Below are positions 43,840-56,840 of a stretch of DNA of 64,000 nucleotides, piece by piece. How positions within the stretch are numbered: the first letter of the stretch is position 1; every line of letters begins with the position of its first letter. Under the pieces are notes generated by a model. That model worked only from the letters and a program-made list of their open reading frames with translations, was not told where the DNA came from and made no database searches. The translations under genes were made by a program, and so were the position numbers. This stretch comes from Hyaloperonospora brassicae. Taxonomy: Eukaryota > Oomycota > Peronosporomycetes > Peronosporales > Peronosporaceae. The DNA lies in NCBI GenBank assembly GCA_947650285.1, contig CANTFL010001234.1:1-64000 (forward strand), read 5' to 3'.

Positions 43840-44912
43840 TTACTCAACGACGCGAGAAAAGCCTACGCAGAAGATAAGGATCCTATGCGCTTGATAAATC
43901 ATCTGACAAATCGATCTTGTAAATCCTCCTGAGATTTACCGGCTTTTTACCGATCCTCTTCGGATCGATACAGAACTCGCAACGGGTTGCTGTACTAGAC
44001 GACCGTTACCGGCGACACACCTCGTGTCGTCGTCCCTACTCAAAATAATTTGCGCTTACACATCATATATGAGTGTCACGATGTCCCAAGAGGCGGAAAT
44101 CGTAGAAGGGAAAAGACTTACCTTTACGGGAAGTCGTAACTTTTCCTGTGCCCACCAGTATAAGTTTCTGCGCAAGTACACTCGTGCTTGAGAGGTTTGT
44201 CAACGCGTAAAGCCTATTCCTTCTTCTCGTGCACCATTACAGCCTCTTTTTTCCCGGAAGAGTGCTGGCAGTCCGTTTTAATGGACTTCATCTTCGGGTT
44301 TCCCAAAGACGCTCACAAGAATGATGGTATTCTTGTGTTTGTTGACCGTATCAACAAAAAGTTCATCTTGCTGTAGTTCCAAAGTCGATAAACGCAACCG
44401 GATGTTCACGTGTCCTTATCGACACATTGTTTCGACGTCATGGGTTACTAGGTGAACTCGTATCCGACCGTGACCCTCGGTTCACGGCGAGGTTTTGGCA
44501 GTCCGCGTTCCGAGTGATCGGATCGCGGTTAAAGATGTCAACATCTGACCATCTCGAAACAGATGGTCAGACGGAACGTGCCAACCGCGTCCTCGAAGAG
44601 ATCATTCGAGGATATGTCCACTCGTTCTTGAGTTGGAACGAATTACTACCCATGGTGCAAATTGCCATCAATAATTCGGTGCATGCTTCCGCACATCACA
44701 CACCGTTCTTCGTAAATGGATTTCGCCATCCACGTCTGCCCACTCTGTTAGAGTGTGACTCTTGGATAAGGGGGGAGGGTCTCGTTCGAGCAAAAACCGT
44801 TTTGGCTCTTGCTCATCACTTGTCGACACTTACCTCGTCACGTATGATGCCGATGTCGATCAGGTTGACATCGAGGAAGGAGATCACCTCAATAATAGCA
44901 ATGACTCTTTGA
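43840..44912 (+). pseudogene. Gypsy D integrase (zinc-binding and catalytic core)
   Basis: HIIYECHDVPRGGNRRREKTY (HHCC zinc region), SVLMDFIFGFPKD (first catalytic Asp), then stops and a shift, then LVSDRDPRFTARFWQ (second Asp) and TDGQTERANRVLEEIIRGY (Glu). The last 161-codon frame (44427-44909) covers most of the core. Confidence 0.87.
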
Positions 44913-45249
44913 TTGAATCATATGATGATGACGATGCTGGTATTTTCAGCACCTCGAACAACTACTCCAAGTAGGACGATGATACACTCGCTGATGAACA
45001 AAAAGAGGAAATGACTCTTTCTGCAGTTGGCACAAGGCGAAATGAACACAACAAGGCCGAGTCAGAAGAAAGATCTATGCTGGCTAGTGAAGTAGTGGCC
45101 CGGTTTGTGCAGTATTCTATCGCTCACGCGGTGAACCAGCAGAAACGGAACGCTGGTAGTAATGAAAGCGCAAATGTTATTTGATTTATCGAAGGCTACT
45201 TAGTCCTACTATATACGATAAACTTACGTAGACATGTAGTAACTAACGT

Positions 45250-45700
45250 GGGCAGCAGGAACTACTGCCTAAGTACATCGGTGTCTTTCGTGTGCTGCGC
45301 CGACAAATCAACGCATGCAAGATCTAGCTACCACGTAGGATGCACACGCATCCTACATTCTACGTAATGCTTCTGCACCCGTGCTATCAGTACAAGCCCT
45401 CATCCGACGATAAAGATACCTTGTAGGTTCAATAAACTTCACTAGGTTCTTGCGTGCTCATCTCCACACGATCAGTCTGTACGCGTAACGAAGAGATCTC
45501 TCTGCGAGCTGTCCTCAGTTCTTCGACGAGGAAGGAAACATTACGCTTAACCTGAAGTTGGATAAGGACGTAATCGGCACGATCCTTCTCCCGATCAGCC
45601 TTCCGATCCTTGCGGTGTTGCCGCACAGATTCGGTCAGAGCGTAGCGATGGTCCTTCTCGTGCTCCAAATTCTCTCGCAGTTCAACAATTGCGCGATCCA
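45250..45700 (+). pseudogene. Gypsy D integrase C-terminal tail and Ser/Arg-rich linker
   Basis: LPKYIGVFRVLRRQ and RMHTHPTFYVMLLHPCYQY match the end of Gypsy integrases (usual form: GPFxVL...HPVFHVSxLRPY). After it comes a Ser/Arg-rich linker whose antisense is open for 90 codons and mimics a coiled coil. Confidence 0.7.
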
Positions 45701-45739
45701 TCTCGTATTGGTCGAGATGGTGAGCCGAACGACTTAAAT

Positions 45740-46021
45740 GAGCTTTTTAATCCTCCTCCACATCCGTTGGTGGACTTCCACGGTGGTCAACGCTTCCTTG
45801 TGGAGCTTTTTTTGAATCACCGTGACGAGTCAGAATCAAGGACGAGTTACCCCGTCCAGTGGCGGGGGTATCCATCCACGTGGGACAGCTGGGAGACCCT
45901 CTCCCAGCTGATAATGGATGTGCCTGGTCTTGTCAAACAGTACAATGTGACCCTTAGTTTGGAGGAGAACAATCCTCGACTGAACGGCCGGCGCGTTTGT
46001 AAATGGATTGTAAGTTCTTAA
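45740..46021 (+). pseudogene. Gypsy D chromodomain
   Basis: An open stretch ending at 46021 has PLVDFHGGQRFLVELFLNHRD and YPVQWRGYPSTWDSWETLSQL, the aromatic-rich pattern of a chromodomain (FxVExIL...YLVKWxGY...TWE). This places the element among chromoviruses. Confidence 0.82.
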
Positions 46022-47279
46022 TCCCTTCGTAAATCTCGGAAGATGTACGCGCCCTCTAGTAGCGTTGATAAAAAAGGAAGAGCTCCATAGTGGCACGAAC
46101 GATGTTGTCAATACAACTCTGACAGTTCTCTCCCCACTAGAGGCAAGTTAAACCTGCCTCTCGAGACAATCGGTGCAGTTAAAACCGAGCACCGGTTCTG
46201 GACTTCTGTTCAAACTTGTTGCGAGCTGCAGTAAGTTTGCCCAGCCAAGGGCACGACCAACATTCTTAATAGTGCCGATAAAAGAATTTCACGCCTCAAC
46301 AAACGAGAATTTGTCTCGTTTGTGGGTACCATGGTACCATCGATGTCAGAAAAAAGACATCGATGTAAAGGTCATTCTCAGTGTGATACTTTTTGCACTG
46401 GGATAGAGTCTATAAATTCTTGACGAGTCAAAGAGTGGGATTAGACAACTCCTAGTGGTACAACCATACCACTGTCTCAAATCGCTCAAGGTAGACATTC
46501 ATGACTTGTTCTCACTATCAGATCGCAACGAGTTGCGAAACTGCTCCTTCTACAGTTGTCAGCATGAGAGCTAGCACCACGATCGCCGCAATGCCTAGTG
46601 TTGCTGCGGATATGGCTACGATGACTCCGCAAAGAGTCATAGACATTATCATGAGGACTTAGGTCCTCATGTTTTTGCACTCGCCTCGTACAAATACGAG
46701 CGCGATCAGTTAGACCCCGGCGACGAGTTCACGGACTCGTCGGATATAGTGAACTTCTCATGGCGCAAGTCTTTATCGAGACTGTCGCGAGGCGCAGCAG
46801 TCGTCGATTCCGCAACCTTACGGTCGGGCTATGCGTACGGCTTCGTGTCGGATTGAGAATCCGACTCTCCCGAATAGATCACCCCTATCTCGGGATCTTG
46901 GTCTATGGAATTTCCTCCTGTAGACGAAGCTGCGATTAAAGGAGCAGCACGTGGATGACCACATGCTCCTGCAACTACGGGAGTTGCAGGCTGCTTATGG
47001 GAGCAGCAGGTGACCTGACACCTGCTACTGAGTCGTGGACATGTTATTTTTTGTCTGCAAGCAGCCGTGCAGCCGCTTTACTGGCGGCCTTGTTCGCGCA
47101 GCGTATATACTAATTCGCCATACGCTCTAAGGCTGAATGGGTTGGGCAGAACCAACAAGTGCTCCCTTTCCCACAGAGCGGCTTAACGGTGGTCACTCTG
47201 ACACCAATCAATCAATCAATCAATCAATCATTCAATAAATCAATCACTGTCGTAACGGATGGTTAAAGGAGGGGGGTGC
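46022..47279 (+). other. 3' untranslated part of Gypsy D
   Basis: No open frame of note. An (AATC)n microsatellite lies at about 47203-47247 and the polypurine tract at about 47264-47279, directly before the right LTR. The purpose of the long 3' segment is unknown. Confidence 0.55.
47203..47247. repeat. (AATC)n microsatellite in Gypsy D
   Basis: About ten CAAT/AATC units with two imperfect ones, just ahead of the polypurine tract. Confidence 0.88.
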
Positions 47280-47727
47280 TGTGACAGGGTGAGCCCGTTA
47301 CATAAAGATTGATATCTTGTATCAATTTTTGAACATTATCTATTATAGATAATGTTCAATTTACATTACTTGTAAGGAGTAAAGTTGAAGGAATATTACC
47401 CCCGAGGGTAATACTTTTATAATGGGTTGCTCCACCTGATGGTTGATGTTCGCGGTACATCAACTCGATTAATCACCAATCGCTGCTGGACGCGCGCAAC
47501 GGGTGGTGAGCAAGAAACCCACATAGGAGATTGTAGTTTAATATAGTACGCTCAAGAAAAAGATGATTTATTCAGAAAACATAACTATATTAAATACAGT
47601 TCTACTTTTCCCCTAAGACAGAAGTTTTGAGTTCTGCCTACTTCGCTGCGCTTCCTCACGCCACGTGTACGTGACGCCGGGTACACACGAACTTGTGTCG
47701 AATTGACACAAGTCCTGCCCCGTTACA
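47280..47727 (+). repeat. Right LTR of Gypsy D
   Basis: 448 bases, partner of 39447-39895. By eye about 18-20 differences, many of them transitions. The target duplication TAGCC follows at 47728-47732. Confidence 0.92.
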
Positions 47728-47732
47728 TAGCC

Positions 47733-50700
47733 TGCTCGTCAAGCAGAAATTCTTCCTCTGGCTAGAAACTATACTAGCTCGCTACCGTTAGGACGTCATC
47801 AATTCTAACATGACGATATTTATATATCGTCGAAATAACGTTTAAGGTGGCAATCGTCGTATTTGGGGATAAAATATGCACACGGACCAGTAAATCAACG
47901 GCTAGTACGTATTTTCTGTTGTACAACGAAACCCGTGGCGCCAAATCTGGCGGCATGTTTGTAGAACCGTCTGATCGCGATAAAGTACCAATAGTTGCAC
48001 ACTAAAAATCTTTGCCGCTCAATAGATTCTCCAATCGACCCGGCGAAGAAGTGCAATAAAGATCTTACAGTTGTAATGTATCTCGAATTCGTCAGGATGA
48101 ATAATTGGGCTTTACACAATAGCGCTGATTTCTATTCCTAGCGTGATGTCTGAATTTCGGTATTGTGCATCATTCAGTTTCAGCATAAGAAAAGGGTATC
48201 TCGATTTCAGCTTTGCGGCTATAGGTATAAACGAAGATGGTCGATTGAGATGCTAACGAGAATAAGCGGTGGATTCCTTCGAGGAGTTTGCAAATACACA
48301 GAATCAAATTATTTTAATTATCAAGAGTCAAAAAATTATTAAAGTTCGCGACCCGGTTTGCTTTTTTATATCATAAGAAACCGTCATTATGATACGAACG
48401 AAGGCTCTCATCACATAAACCGCGATACGATCGGAATTTACGAGAAAATGATAATATATGTAATAGCAAATCAATGCAAATCAATTAGGAAGGCAGATAA
48501 ATTCAGGTAGCGTAAGGCTTAACCTACCTATATTGTCAACGTGTTCAATAGAGTTCATTGACGAGATGTAAAGGAAGACGCCGACACACAATCATTTCAA
48601 CCTTTCTTCGTTCTCGTTAGAAATCATACCTTTAAGTGCTTGATTATTTGGACAGCGAACTAATACATCTTGAGTATCGGGAACCATCTGCAGTAGACAT
48701 CGTTGTCAGCCACTTCTTCCGCATTGAGATTGTCGACCAAAACGAGAGGATCGTGGCCGAATTTGCTATGGCTAGATATTTTCTTCTCCTCAAATTCAGT
48801 CAAACTCGAGTAAGATGCGGTGCTCGGCTGGCGTATGTCGTCAGACCTTGACGGTAATTATATTGTATATGCAAGTACAAAGTTTCTAGTGTAGCGATCC
48901 GTTATTGTATTTGATATATTTCAGCAGAAAAATAGGTCAAGTAGTATGAGAGTGCATCTTCAGAACGTCACTCGCACTTATTTTATATTCATCGTGTTGT
49001 TTTATATTATTAAAAAAACTTCGCTACTCTTTTGTTTTAAAAATTGCGCGCCCGAGTTAAAGAGCTCAGTAAAAATGCGTGTATTTACCATACTAAGCAA
49101 CGGAAGTGTTACCGGGAGGTCGTAAGAGAACGTCCATAAAAACAAAACGTTGGATCTCATCAGTAAATGATATATAGACGAGATTCGATATAACAAAATG
49201 ATGCTAGGAACATTAAATGTAAGACGTAACCATTACTCTAATGCGCGCCCTCGCTAGGAATAAGATTCATTATGTTTTGATATATTATATTGACCAACTG
49301 CATTTATAAACGCATAGTTCTTTGGCATTATCTAAAGAGTAATTAGTCGACAAATGATCAAACACGTACGTAATGCTAAAATAAAGTTATATAGGGGATA
49401 GTCAAAGATTCCACTGAGCGAAAATTGTTAGAATCACAAGAAGTAATCCTTTTTTGACCCTTCGTTGTATTTTACTTTTAGCTCTTTACCTTGCTTATCT
49501 TAATGCCGACTGATGTGACGGGTACCAAAGATAGCTACGGTTTACTTCTACTTATACCATTTATAAAGTCCATCTGATACATTATCCTACCTTTTAAATA
49601 TTCCCTTTCTGCAATGCTGCTTTTTAGTTGCGACTTATTTTCGACCAGGCTCGCCGTGGTGCTCCTATAGCTCATCTGATAACGACATATTAACGGGATT
49701 CCAACAACATTATGCTCATACTGTGACCAAGATGCATTAATCGGCACATTTTGACGATCGTGTACTTCTTGCAATCGATCGGGTATATAACTAGAGGTGT
49801 ATCGTCCTTTAAGTCTGTCGGGAATAAACATACCCATAATCTGGGTGTATAGATCGGAAGAGGACCATTATATAGAGGAAATATGACCGTTGGGTAAATG
49901 CAATCATATACTAATATTGTAGTGCTCAATTAAACTGAGATTTTCGTGATCTCGTCGAACATCATCTATTGCGATAGACGAAAAAGATCCGCAATCGAAC
50001 ACGTTGATCGTGTAATTTTAGGACGGTTGCATGCTTCGATGGCTTGATACAGACAGATAAAATAAGTATAAAATCTCGACAAAACCAGTCGCACAATTTA
50101 AATTTTTACTGAATAGTTATTACGATGAATAAGAGTCAACTCGCCACGCACTGCAATGAGTATGTGCTGTTTAAAGTCGTGCTCAATGACTTACTTATAT
50201 TACATGTATACACTAAAAACGTTTTTTTATATTCACTATTAAAACTTATTTATACAAGGATGCTTCACGTCATGCAAAAAAGACGTTATGGATAGAATAC
50301 TTGCCCTCTGTTGAATGTACAATCGCAGTTGAAATGGGGCGACGCACTACCTTTTTTATATCACACTATTGCATAGCCGACAATAATAGATCTCAAATAA
50401 CAGGCCACACGCTTTTTTTATCCCCAAGTCCAACCCCCACACTAATTATGTAATCAAGAAAAATTAGCTGCCTGCAGAATGATCGCTGACAAAAGCGAAG
50501 CCCCAAATATATATAACAGTCCAAAATATGCATGATCATTGTGGATTCGCCAAAAATGTATAAGTATGTACGCTGCCGGTATAAGATATTATTTATCCAG
50601 CCTCCACTCGCATGAGCTATCCTAACATCACCTTGACATGTTCTGGAATCGATATTAATTTAGTTTAATCACGCTATAACCGATCGGATGCATTACTATT

Positions 50701-51461
50701 GCTGCGAAAGTTCATAACTGATGTTGAGTAAGCACTTACGCTCACAAGTTCGCCAGAACGTTTGTTTAATGATATTTTCAAATAAATACGTCCAAAAATG
50801 CACACATGAATCTGATATGTAGAAACGCATTGTCACAATAACTCGGTGTTATTTTCTCGGGTCGGTATAGACGAATAGTATCTGAATCTATGATACGTGG
50901 TGCAGTCTTAACCCCAGCGGATTCGTTTCAGCCGAAACCGAAAATACTAACCGAGTTAAACGCTGTTGTACATAAGATTCGGCATATAAGCATCGTTTGA
51001 TATTTCCAAAACCATCTAGGTAATCCGTAAAAACGATCAAACTTGATATTTGACATATCATTCATTTTACGATCTATGACTTTGGACACAATTAAAGAGG
51101 TTTGTAATGAGGATCAATATTATGTTCATGAATATCGTGCTCCTTTGCATTATTACTTCTTTTGGAATTTCTCTTGCGTCTTTGCGCGCACAAAAGGTCT
51201 GGTGACTTTGCAAATTGTTTGACTCTTTTGTACGAGTTGCTACTGCGACATTATAAGAAAACGAGCTCATGTATTGCAATCAGTAAATAAAAAGTCCATA
51301 CATACAGCTTCACGACCGGTTATGTATAATCTGTCGCTGCCGCCTTCGTGTTTAGTGCCTATGCTCTTGATCAAAAAGGACGATACCTAAATTAGTTCGA
51401 AATATTGATTCAAAATAATACATCGAAAACCAAATGATCGACGAACGATATCAGCAGTCGA
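47733..51461. other. AT-rich stretch between Gypsy D and Gypsy E
   Basis: About 3.7 kb, strongly AT-rich, with only short open frames. A minus-strand stretch at 47895-48119 vaguely recalls retroelement polyprotein text but has no decisive motif. It is probably old transposon debris. No gene or RNA is supported. Confidence 0.4.
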
Positions 51462-51899
51462 TGTAACGATGTGACCCGATTGCATAGTAATGCCATTTAT
51501 AAGCAATGGCGTAAAAGTTATATGCTAAATATTATGAACAATATCGCCATCTACAGTGGTGTTGTCGCGGTGCCTTAGGAATCCTTCTTACTGGTTGACG
51601 CAGGTTCATACAATAGGTACCAGTTACTGATGAATGCGCGCAATGGGTGGTGAGTAGACGTTATCATACATGGTTTTAAATTAATGACCGAGCTAGGATT
51701 AAATGATGAGAGCACCAAATTTGGGAATTCCATGTATTTAATTTCTGCTAAAGGCTTTACTACTACAATTTTTCGTTTGGTAGTAAAATCTTACTCTGCG
51801 TACCCGTATGCATTGGCATCAGGGCATTATTCAATACTGTTGTCAGCGAGTGTAAACTACGTGCTAAAATTAGTTCTTAGTAAGCAGTGCCTTGTTTAT
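51462..51899 (+). repeat. Left LTR of Gypsy E
   Basis: Aligns in patches with the LTR of Gypsy D and with 60146-60639. ACAATATCGCC near 51540 is shared with the right LTR at about 60279-60290. Confidence 0.65.
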
Positions 51900-52559
51900 C
51901 GCGGTAGCACACTGTAGTCTTTTTTAAGACCACAGTCTTTCACCGAAATTATACATGGTATAGTACAATGGCGACAGATTTCACCACGCGCGTCTAATCT
52001 ACATTTATTCGAGTGCCATCGATTAAAGTGAGGTCGAAAGAATGATCTCGACTACTAAAAAATGCTGATGAAGCCACGATGTCCGTAGTGAACAGGTAAC
52101 AAAAACGTTTTGCCTTCGCGTAATTAACACAACATGTAATTAAAGCATTTAAAGAAAAAGAAACCTTGTTTTACCAACAAGACTCTCAATGATAGAGAGC
52201 CTAGAAATCGGGTTGTTAACAGTTTAAATGTTAAAACAGCGTCATGCCATTGTTTGACCGTGTCGGCGTGCGCGCATCGACCTGAATTCTATGTATGACA
52301 CCTTGAAGTACAGGAATGTCGAAATTATTTCCTCTTAAGACGTTTTGTCGATTAAAAGACGCTTCAGGTGCTCTTCACATCGACGGTCGGTAAATTAAAG
52401 TTAAATTTGTAAAATATTGGGCTCATAATAGTGTGTGATATGACCTTGAAACCCCTCATTGTGTCGAGCTGTCGACTTACATAGGTGGCCTTAGACACGA
52501 CGTATGATCCTTTTCTTACCTTGTTTACCCGTCGTCTGGCGAGTCGCACTCCTTGGAAT

Positions 52560-53640
52560 ACTTGGGTGACGATGTAGACGTCGGACTTGCAAGAGAAAAA
52601 TACTGGGGGCTCAAAGTGGGTATAATTATATCAGTAATCTAGTTGATTTCAAATTGAATCGAATAGGTCGAGAGTGGACTTATAATTGAAGATTAAAAAT
52701 ATATCGCCCCGTCATTTCTTTGATTCGCCTAGGAGTGTAATCAATTTGTTTTTTACTTTGGTTGCTAAGCACTAGGTGAGGGAGGCTGCTAGGGATAGCA
52801 TATTCATGGGGGGCTCCTCGAAAGAAAAACACAAATTTAACACTTTTGGAGTTCTTTTGCAAGAGGTCTTGATTTGCGAATGTCCTTAACGGAAGGGGCG
52901 GGGCAAAGTATATTTTTTCCATATAACAGGCGGGAAGACTAAACAAGTTTCTCTAAGCGCGACGAATCGGACTACGTGGTTCACGACTGATTTGGCTTTG
53001 ATTTATTCCTATCGTTTAACATATTTACGATTATTCTAGCCTTATACTCTGATATAACCTTTGACTGGCCAGAAGTAGCTAAACTTGAGGGACAAAGGTC
53101 TTCTATTGAGGGGCCACGATTGTCTCTTAGGGCCGAGGTTAGCTGATGTGGGGCTGCGGTCGACTATAGGGGGACGAGGTCTACCGTTAAGGGACCGAAC
53201 AGATCAATGAAATATTGTGTTCTAACCCTTCGTACCGGTTCTTTCCTAAAGACACTGCGGTTGAATTGTATCAGTACGGTTTAGCTGATACTCTGTCCAT
53301 TGTATCCCTATCGATGGACCTGCGAAATTCCTTTAACAAGGGTCCCTTAACTACGTGGTGCCCGTTCGCTTTGGTGCCCTCTCCTTGGTGTAATCCTCCT
53401 AGTTACTCCAAATTACTGGCCCATAGGATACGTCCACCACGTATGAATAGAACCTCATTTCACATTTTTCCGATCAAACTTGATAGGAAGTGCAAAAACT
53501 AGGGCCTTATGCATCTATTTGGCACTATGAATATGAATTTGGTTTATTAGCGGTCTTTTAAACCCCGCTCAGACAATTATATACGCCCGCGCGGGGTGTG
53601 ATTAGGCTTAAGCAGAGCTGTATAAATTCAATTCATGCAA
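52560..53640. other. GC-richer island inside Gypsy E, no counterpart in Gypsy D
   Basis: Between the first gag block and the zinc knuckle, Gypsy E is about 1 kb longer than Gypsy D. The extra sequence is less AT-rich and keeps two longer open frames: minus 52680-52946 (88 codons) and plus 53215-53502 (95 codons, with LTTWCPFALVPSPWCNPPSY). Neither has a recognised domain. It looks like a separate, later insertion, but no terminal repeats were seen. The limits are approximate. Confidence 0.45.
53086..53206 (+). repeat. Degenerate minisatellite of about 21-bp units
   Basis: Five to six imperfect units of 19-22 bases, each starting with a G-run (GAGGGAC, GAGGGGC, GGGCCGAGG, GGGGCTGCGG, GGGGGACGAGG) followed by TC/TT and a short A/T end. 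Confidence 0.5.
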
Positions 53641-53949
53641 GATGATTGAACATGCTCACGCAACGCATGTACGACTACAAGCTTTTTAATTATAGCTGTC
53701 GCGGTTTATAAAAACATGACAATAGCGGAGGTGATGCTTTTATGAATTAGAAATTACTACCAAGATCCACCGGCTACACCTAGAGAACAAGGGTCCTTGG
53801 CTGCGGAGAGTGAAGAATTTAACATAAAATAGTCTAATGATAGCTCCAAATACAATATTTTATGAAGACAAGAATAGGTCGAAGGTTTGGAACATACCTT
53901 CGACTTCTTGTCGTCTCCATATATCATTTGATCCATCAAGATTGAGAGG

Positions 53950-54180
53950 CGTTGGTCCTCGAAGGTAAAGCGATTGCAAAAGCGTAATCGCTGTCGAAAT
54001 GTATTACACTACGCCATTAAATGTAGTGTTATACGTCTAATATATCGCATCAATGAGCTGAAGTATCGGTCTTGTGTCAAAAAGGGTAGCAGACGCGTGT
54101 TCGAGAGACAGTTTAAAAACGTAACAGCGAGGCGAGACGATCAAAATAGTCGGAGTCAGTACTGGCGTAAGGCTACACAA
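53950..54180 (+). pseudogene. Gypsy E gag knuckle remnant
   Basis: The plus-strand text RNRCRNVLHYAIKC corresponds residue for residue to CNRCQKLRHYAYEC of Gypsy D, with the first Cys lost. The DNA before it (AAAGCGATTGCAAAAG) is identical to Gypsy D near 40902-40920. Confidence 0.75.
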
Positions 54181-56089
54181 TAATTTTGAGTTCATGTATC
54201 TCCAAAAATAAGCATTCCTCGTCACCTTATACTTATGAGTTATTACCATAAAGCATTGAGCAATGTGTGCCATACATGACTCTTTATTGAGAACAAATAG
54301 TTCGTTGTTGCTTGTTAGAGGATCGTAGGATTTATCGTTAAATCTTAAGCGTAACATGTCCCCTACGAGGTAAAGCTTCTCATTGCAAAAGGCGAATTGG
54401 TCACATTATTAGAATTCAAATTGGAAATCCGGTCATGCTCAAAGATCTATAGTGCGATGATAAATTTATTGGCCTGAACTTGGATGACTAAGTAAACCAA
54501 AATCTGAGATTTCTTAAGCTTAAAATATGCGAGATATTATAATCAGACGGCAGAATCTAGTCGTTTTATTTGTACTGCTTGTTATCGGATGACCATCAGA
54601 TGAGCGGCTTTCATTCATAAGTGTGTGGATATTCTACGAATTAATTATAATGACCTCACTTGTGGTACGGTAGCTAGTTCGAATACAATGATTTCAATCT
54701 AGCTAATCACTTAAGTTTAAGGAACATACCGGCGGCCGTGCGCTCGCACAGTCAGCACTGAAGGCTAACTATTTAAATAAGTCGAGTGGTACAGCACATA
54801 GATGAATTTGAAGAAAGTATCAATCAAGGAACATAAATTGGCTGCCCGAAAGCGGCAAGTACTATTATTTAGTTTGACTGGAGAGTCGATCTTAGAGGGC
54901 ACGGTTGTGGGGGCTTAATTGCAGCTAGAAGACGTTAAGGAAATGTTGCAACGTAATATTAGAGGAAAAAATATAAGCTTTAATGGATGAGAGAATAAGG
55001 ATCCAGATGTTGCAAAAATTTGTTCTTAGAAATAGCTGATGCAAATATGTAATGATTCGCGACGTGTTTAGCATTGGATTCTATGAGCTCGATCAAATTG
55101 TCTAACGAAATAAATATTACGGATTGAGGTGTTTTGCTATATTATAAATCAAATCAGTTGTGAATCAACTGTGAGTGGCGATCGCACAAAAATATGTTGA
55201 CGCTATAAATGGACGAGCTTGTGGTCTAATTCTACTGGAATCAATATTATAGATAGGAACTAAGGGGTTCTCAGCAACCCATCGAACGACGAAATTATCA
55301 TTAATACGGAGCCTTGGATGAACGATATAAGTCTAGATGCTGAGAGCCGCTTTGATCAAATCCGTAATAACACGAATTTGCTCAAATTATATGTGTTAAC
55401 TGAATCACTTTAATGGAGGTTATTCAAGAAAAAAGGCCGATTAGATGATGCTGGGATCGATCACGGACTCAGAGTACAGATCTACCAAGCAGTGACTTAT
55501 GCCCCGTGACCAACTAAAGCGATCCGCAAGTAAATATCCGATCGCTTAGCAGCAGGCCACAGGAGGAAGTCTTCGTCCCCACAAAGATCTTTAAAATTTT
55601 GGCGTACTGAATCCTACAGGATGATGGTGCATGTATACGCTTTAGGCAAGCTCGATGCTGAAATGTTATCAAATTATACGCTACTGCCGAGATAGGGCGT
55701 GACCATCAATATATTATCAGCTATTATTGATCGCTTCTGTCCATTGACTAGATGTATGATATCGATCAGAGTTTTACGCGGGACGTGACATCTCGCGCGC
55801 GGCATAATTAAAATCAGTAGAACGCTCTGGATGCTGAGTGATGCCACACCGAGTTGTAATTTTGCCAGGTTTTGCAGATGCATAACAGGGTGTTAATATT
55901 GATGCAATACTTTGCACCGAAATACTCTTTTTGATCATGTACGTCTTTACAAAGACAATGGGTACAATGAATAGCATGAGCATGCATAGCACACGTTTGT
56001 AAGGTTCTTACAATTATGTACACGCATAAGTTGTACGCCAACCTGACAACGTATAATCTCGATAAGCAAAATTTCTTTATGTATGCATC

Positions 56090-56840
56090 GTGGGCAAAAT
56101 CGGCCTACGCCCTGACCTAGATAATACCAAGGCGATCACCGACTCGCTAATTCATGTAGATATCAAGATACTAGGCCAATTACTTTCCTATCGGCGTTCT
56201 TTCACAAGTTGTCGCGCAGCTATGCTGATACAACTGCGCATCTTTATGGTTTTTTTAGCGATTGTAAAGTTGCCATGGAAATGCGAATGTCTCTACCCTT
56301 CAAAGGTATATGATATGAATAAAATATGCGACTTTAGTGGCGATGTTGATCAGGAGCGATGTCTAATTTGGTTGTGGCGCCGTAAATATCGACATAGGAT
56401 GGGCGCTGATGTGATATGATACAGACGGATCAGAGAGCGTCTTCTGCTATCAGTCTTGCCACCTGCAGCCAGCTAAACGTTTCGACCCAGTACATTAAAA
56501 AACACGCCTTGCGATCAAAATACACAGCTCAATTTTGTGTCCGACTCCTCAAAGGTATATCGTTTGTGTATGCGTACCATGCGGCTTTACAAAATACTTA
56601 CACAATGTCATATCTTGCAGAATATAGCGAGGTGGCTACTCATTTTTTGCAGGATAGAAGTATATGTAGAATACCGTGCAGATAGAGTAATTGCCGTCAG
56701 TTATACGTTTTCACAACTACCTAAATTCGGTGTGGCCACGCAATTTTATAATTATGAAAAGGTCACTTATACAACACTGGATGATAATTTTACCTCGTCA
56801 ATACAGCTTACTTATGTAGACATACCACCACGATAATTAA
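56090..56840 (+). pseudogene. Gypsy E RT-RNase H remnant
   Basis: GLRPDLDNTKAITD matches the RT end block (usual form: PxPxKxxAIxxW). MIQTDQRASSAIS around 56416 corresponds to the Gypsy D text starting MIQTIQSESSAIN at 43445. Interrupted by stops and shifts. Confidence 0.65.

Larger units (their letters stand above)
39447..47727 (+). mobile_element. Gypsy D: complete but inactive Ty3/Gypsy chromovirus with LTRs and TSD
   Basis: An 8281-base element with LTRs 39447-39895 and 47280-47727 (TG...CA, about 96% alike by eye), flanked by a perfect five-base duplication TAGCC (39442-39446 and 47728-47732). A primer-binding-like TGGTAGC begins at 39898 and a purine tract (AAAGGAGGGGGGTGC) precedes the right LTR. 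Gag, protease, RT, RNase H, integrase and a C-terminal chromodomain follow in Gypsy order. Many in-frame stops, mostly TAG, make it inactive. By family knowledge, chromodomains direct integration to marked chromatin. Confidence 0.93.

Noticed and set aside
45429..45701. Minus-strand 90-codon charged, coiled-coil-like frame inside Gypsy D
   Set aside because: It lies antisense to the Ser/Arg-rich linker between integrase tail and chromodomain. Antisense of Ser/Arg codons naturally gives such charged helical text.
47895..48119. Minus-strand frame with text vaguely like an RT-RNase H connection (RQRFLVCNYWYF)
   Set aside because: One weak block without any catalytic motif or neighbouring domain; chance cannot be excluded.
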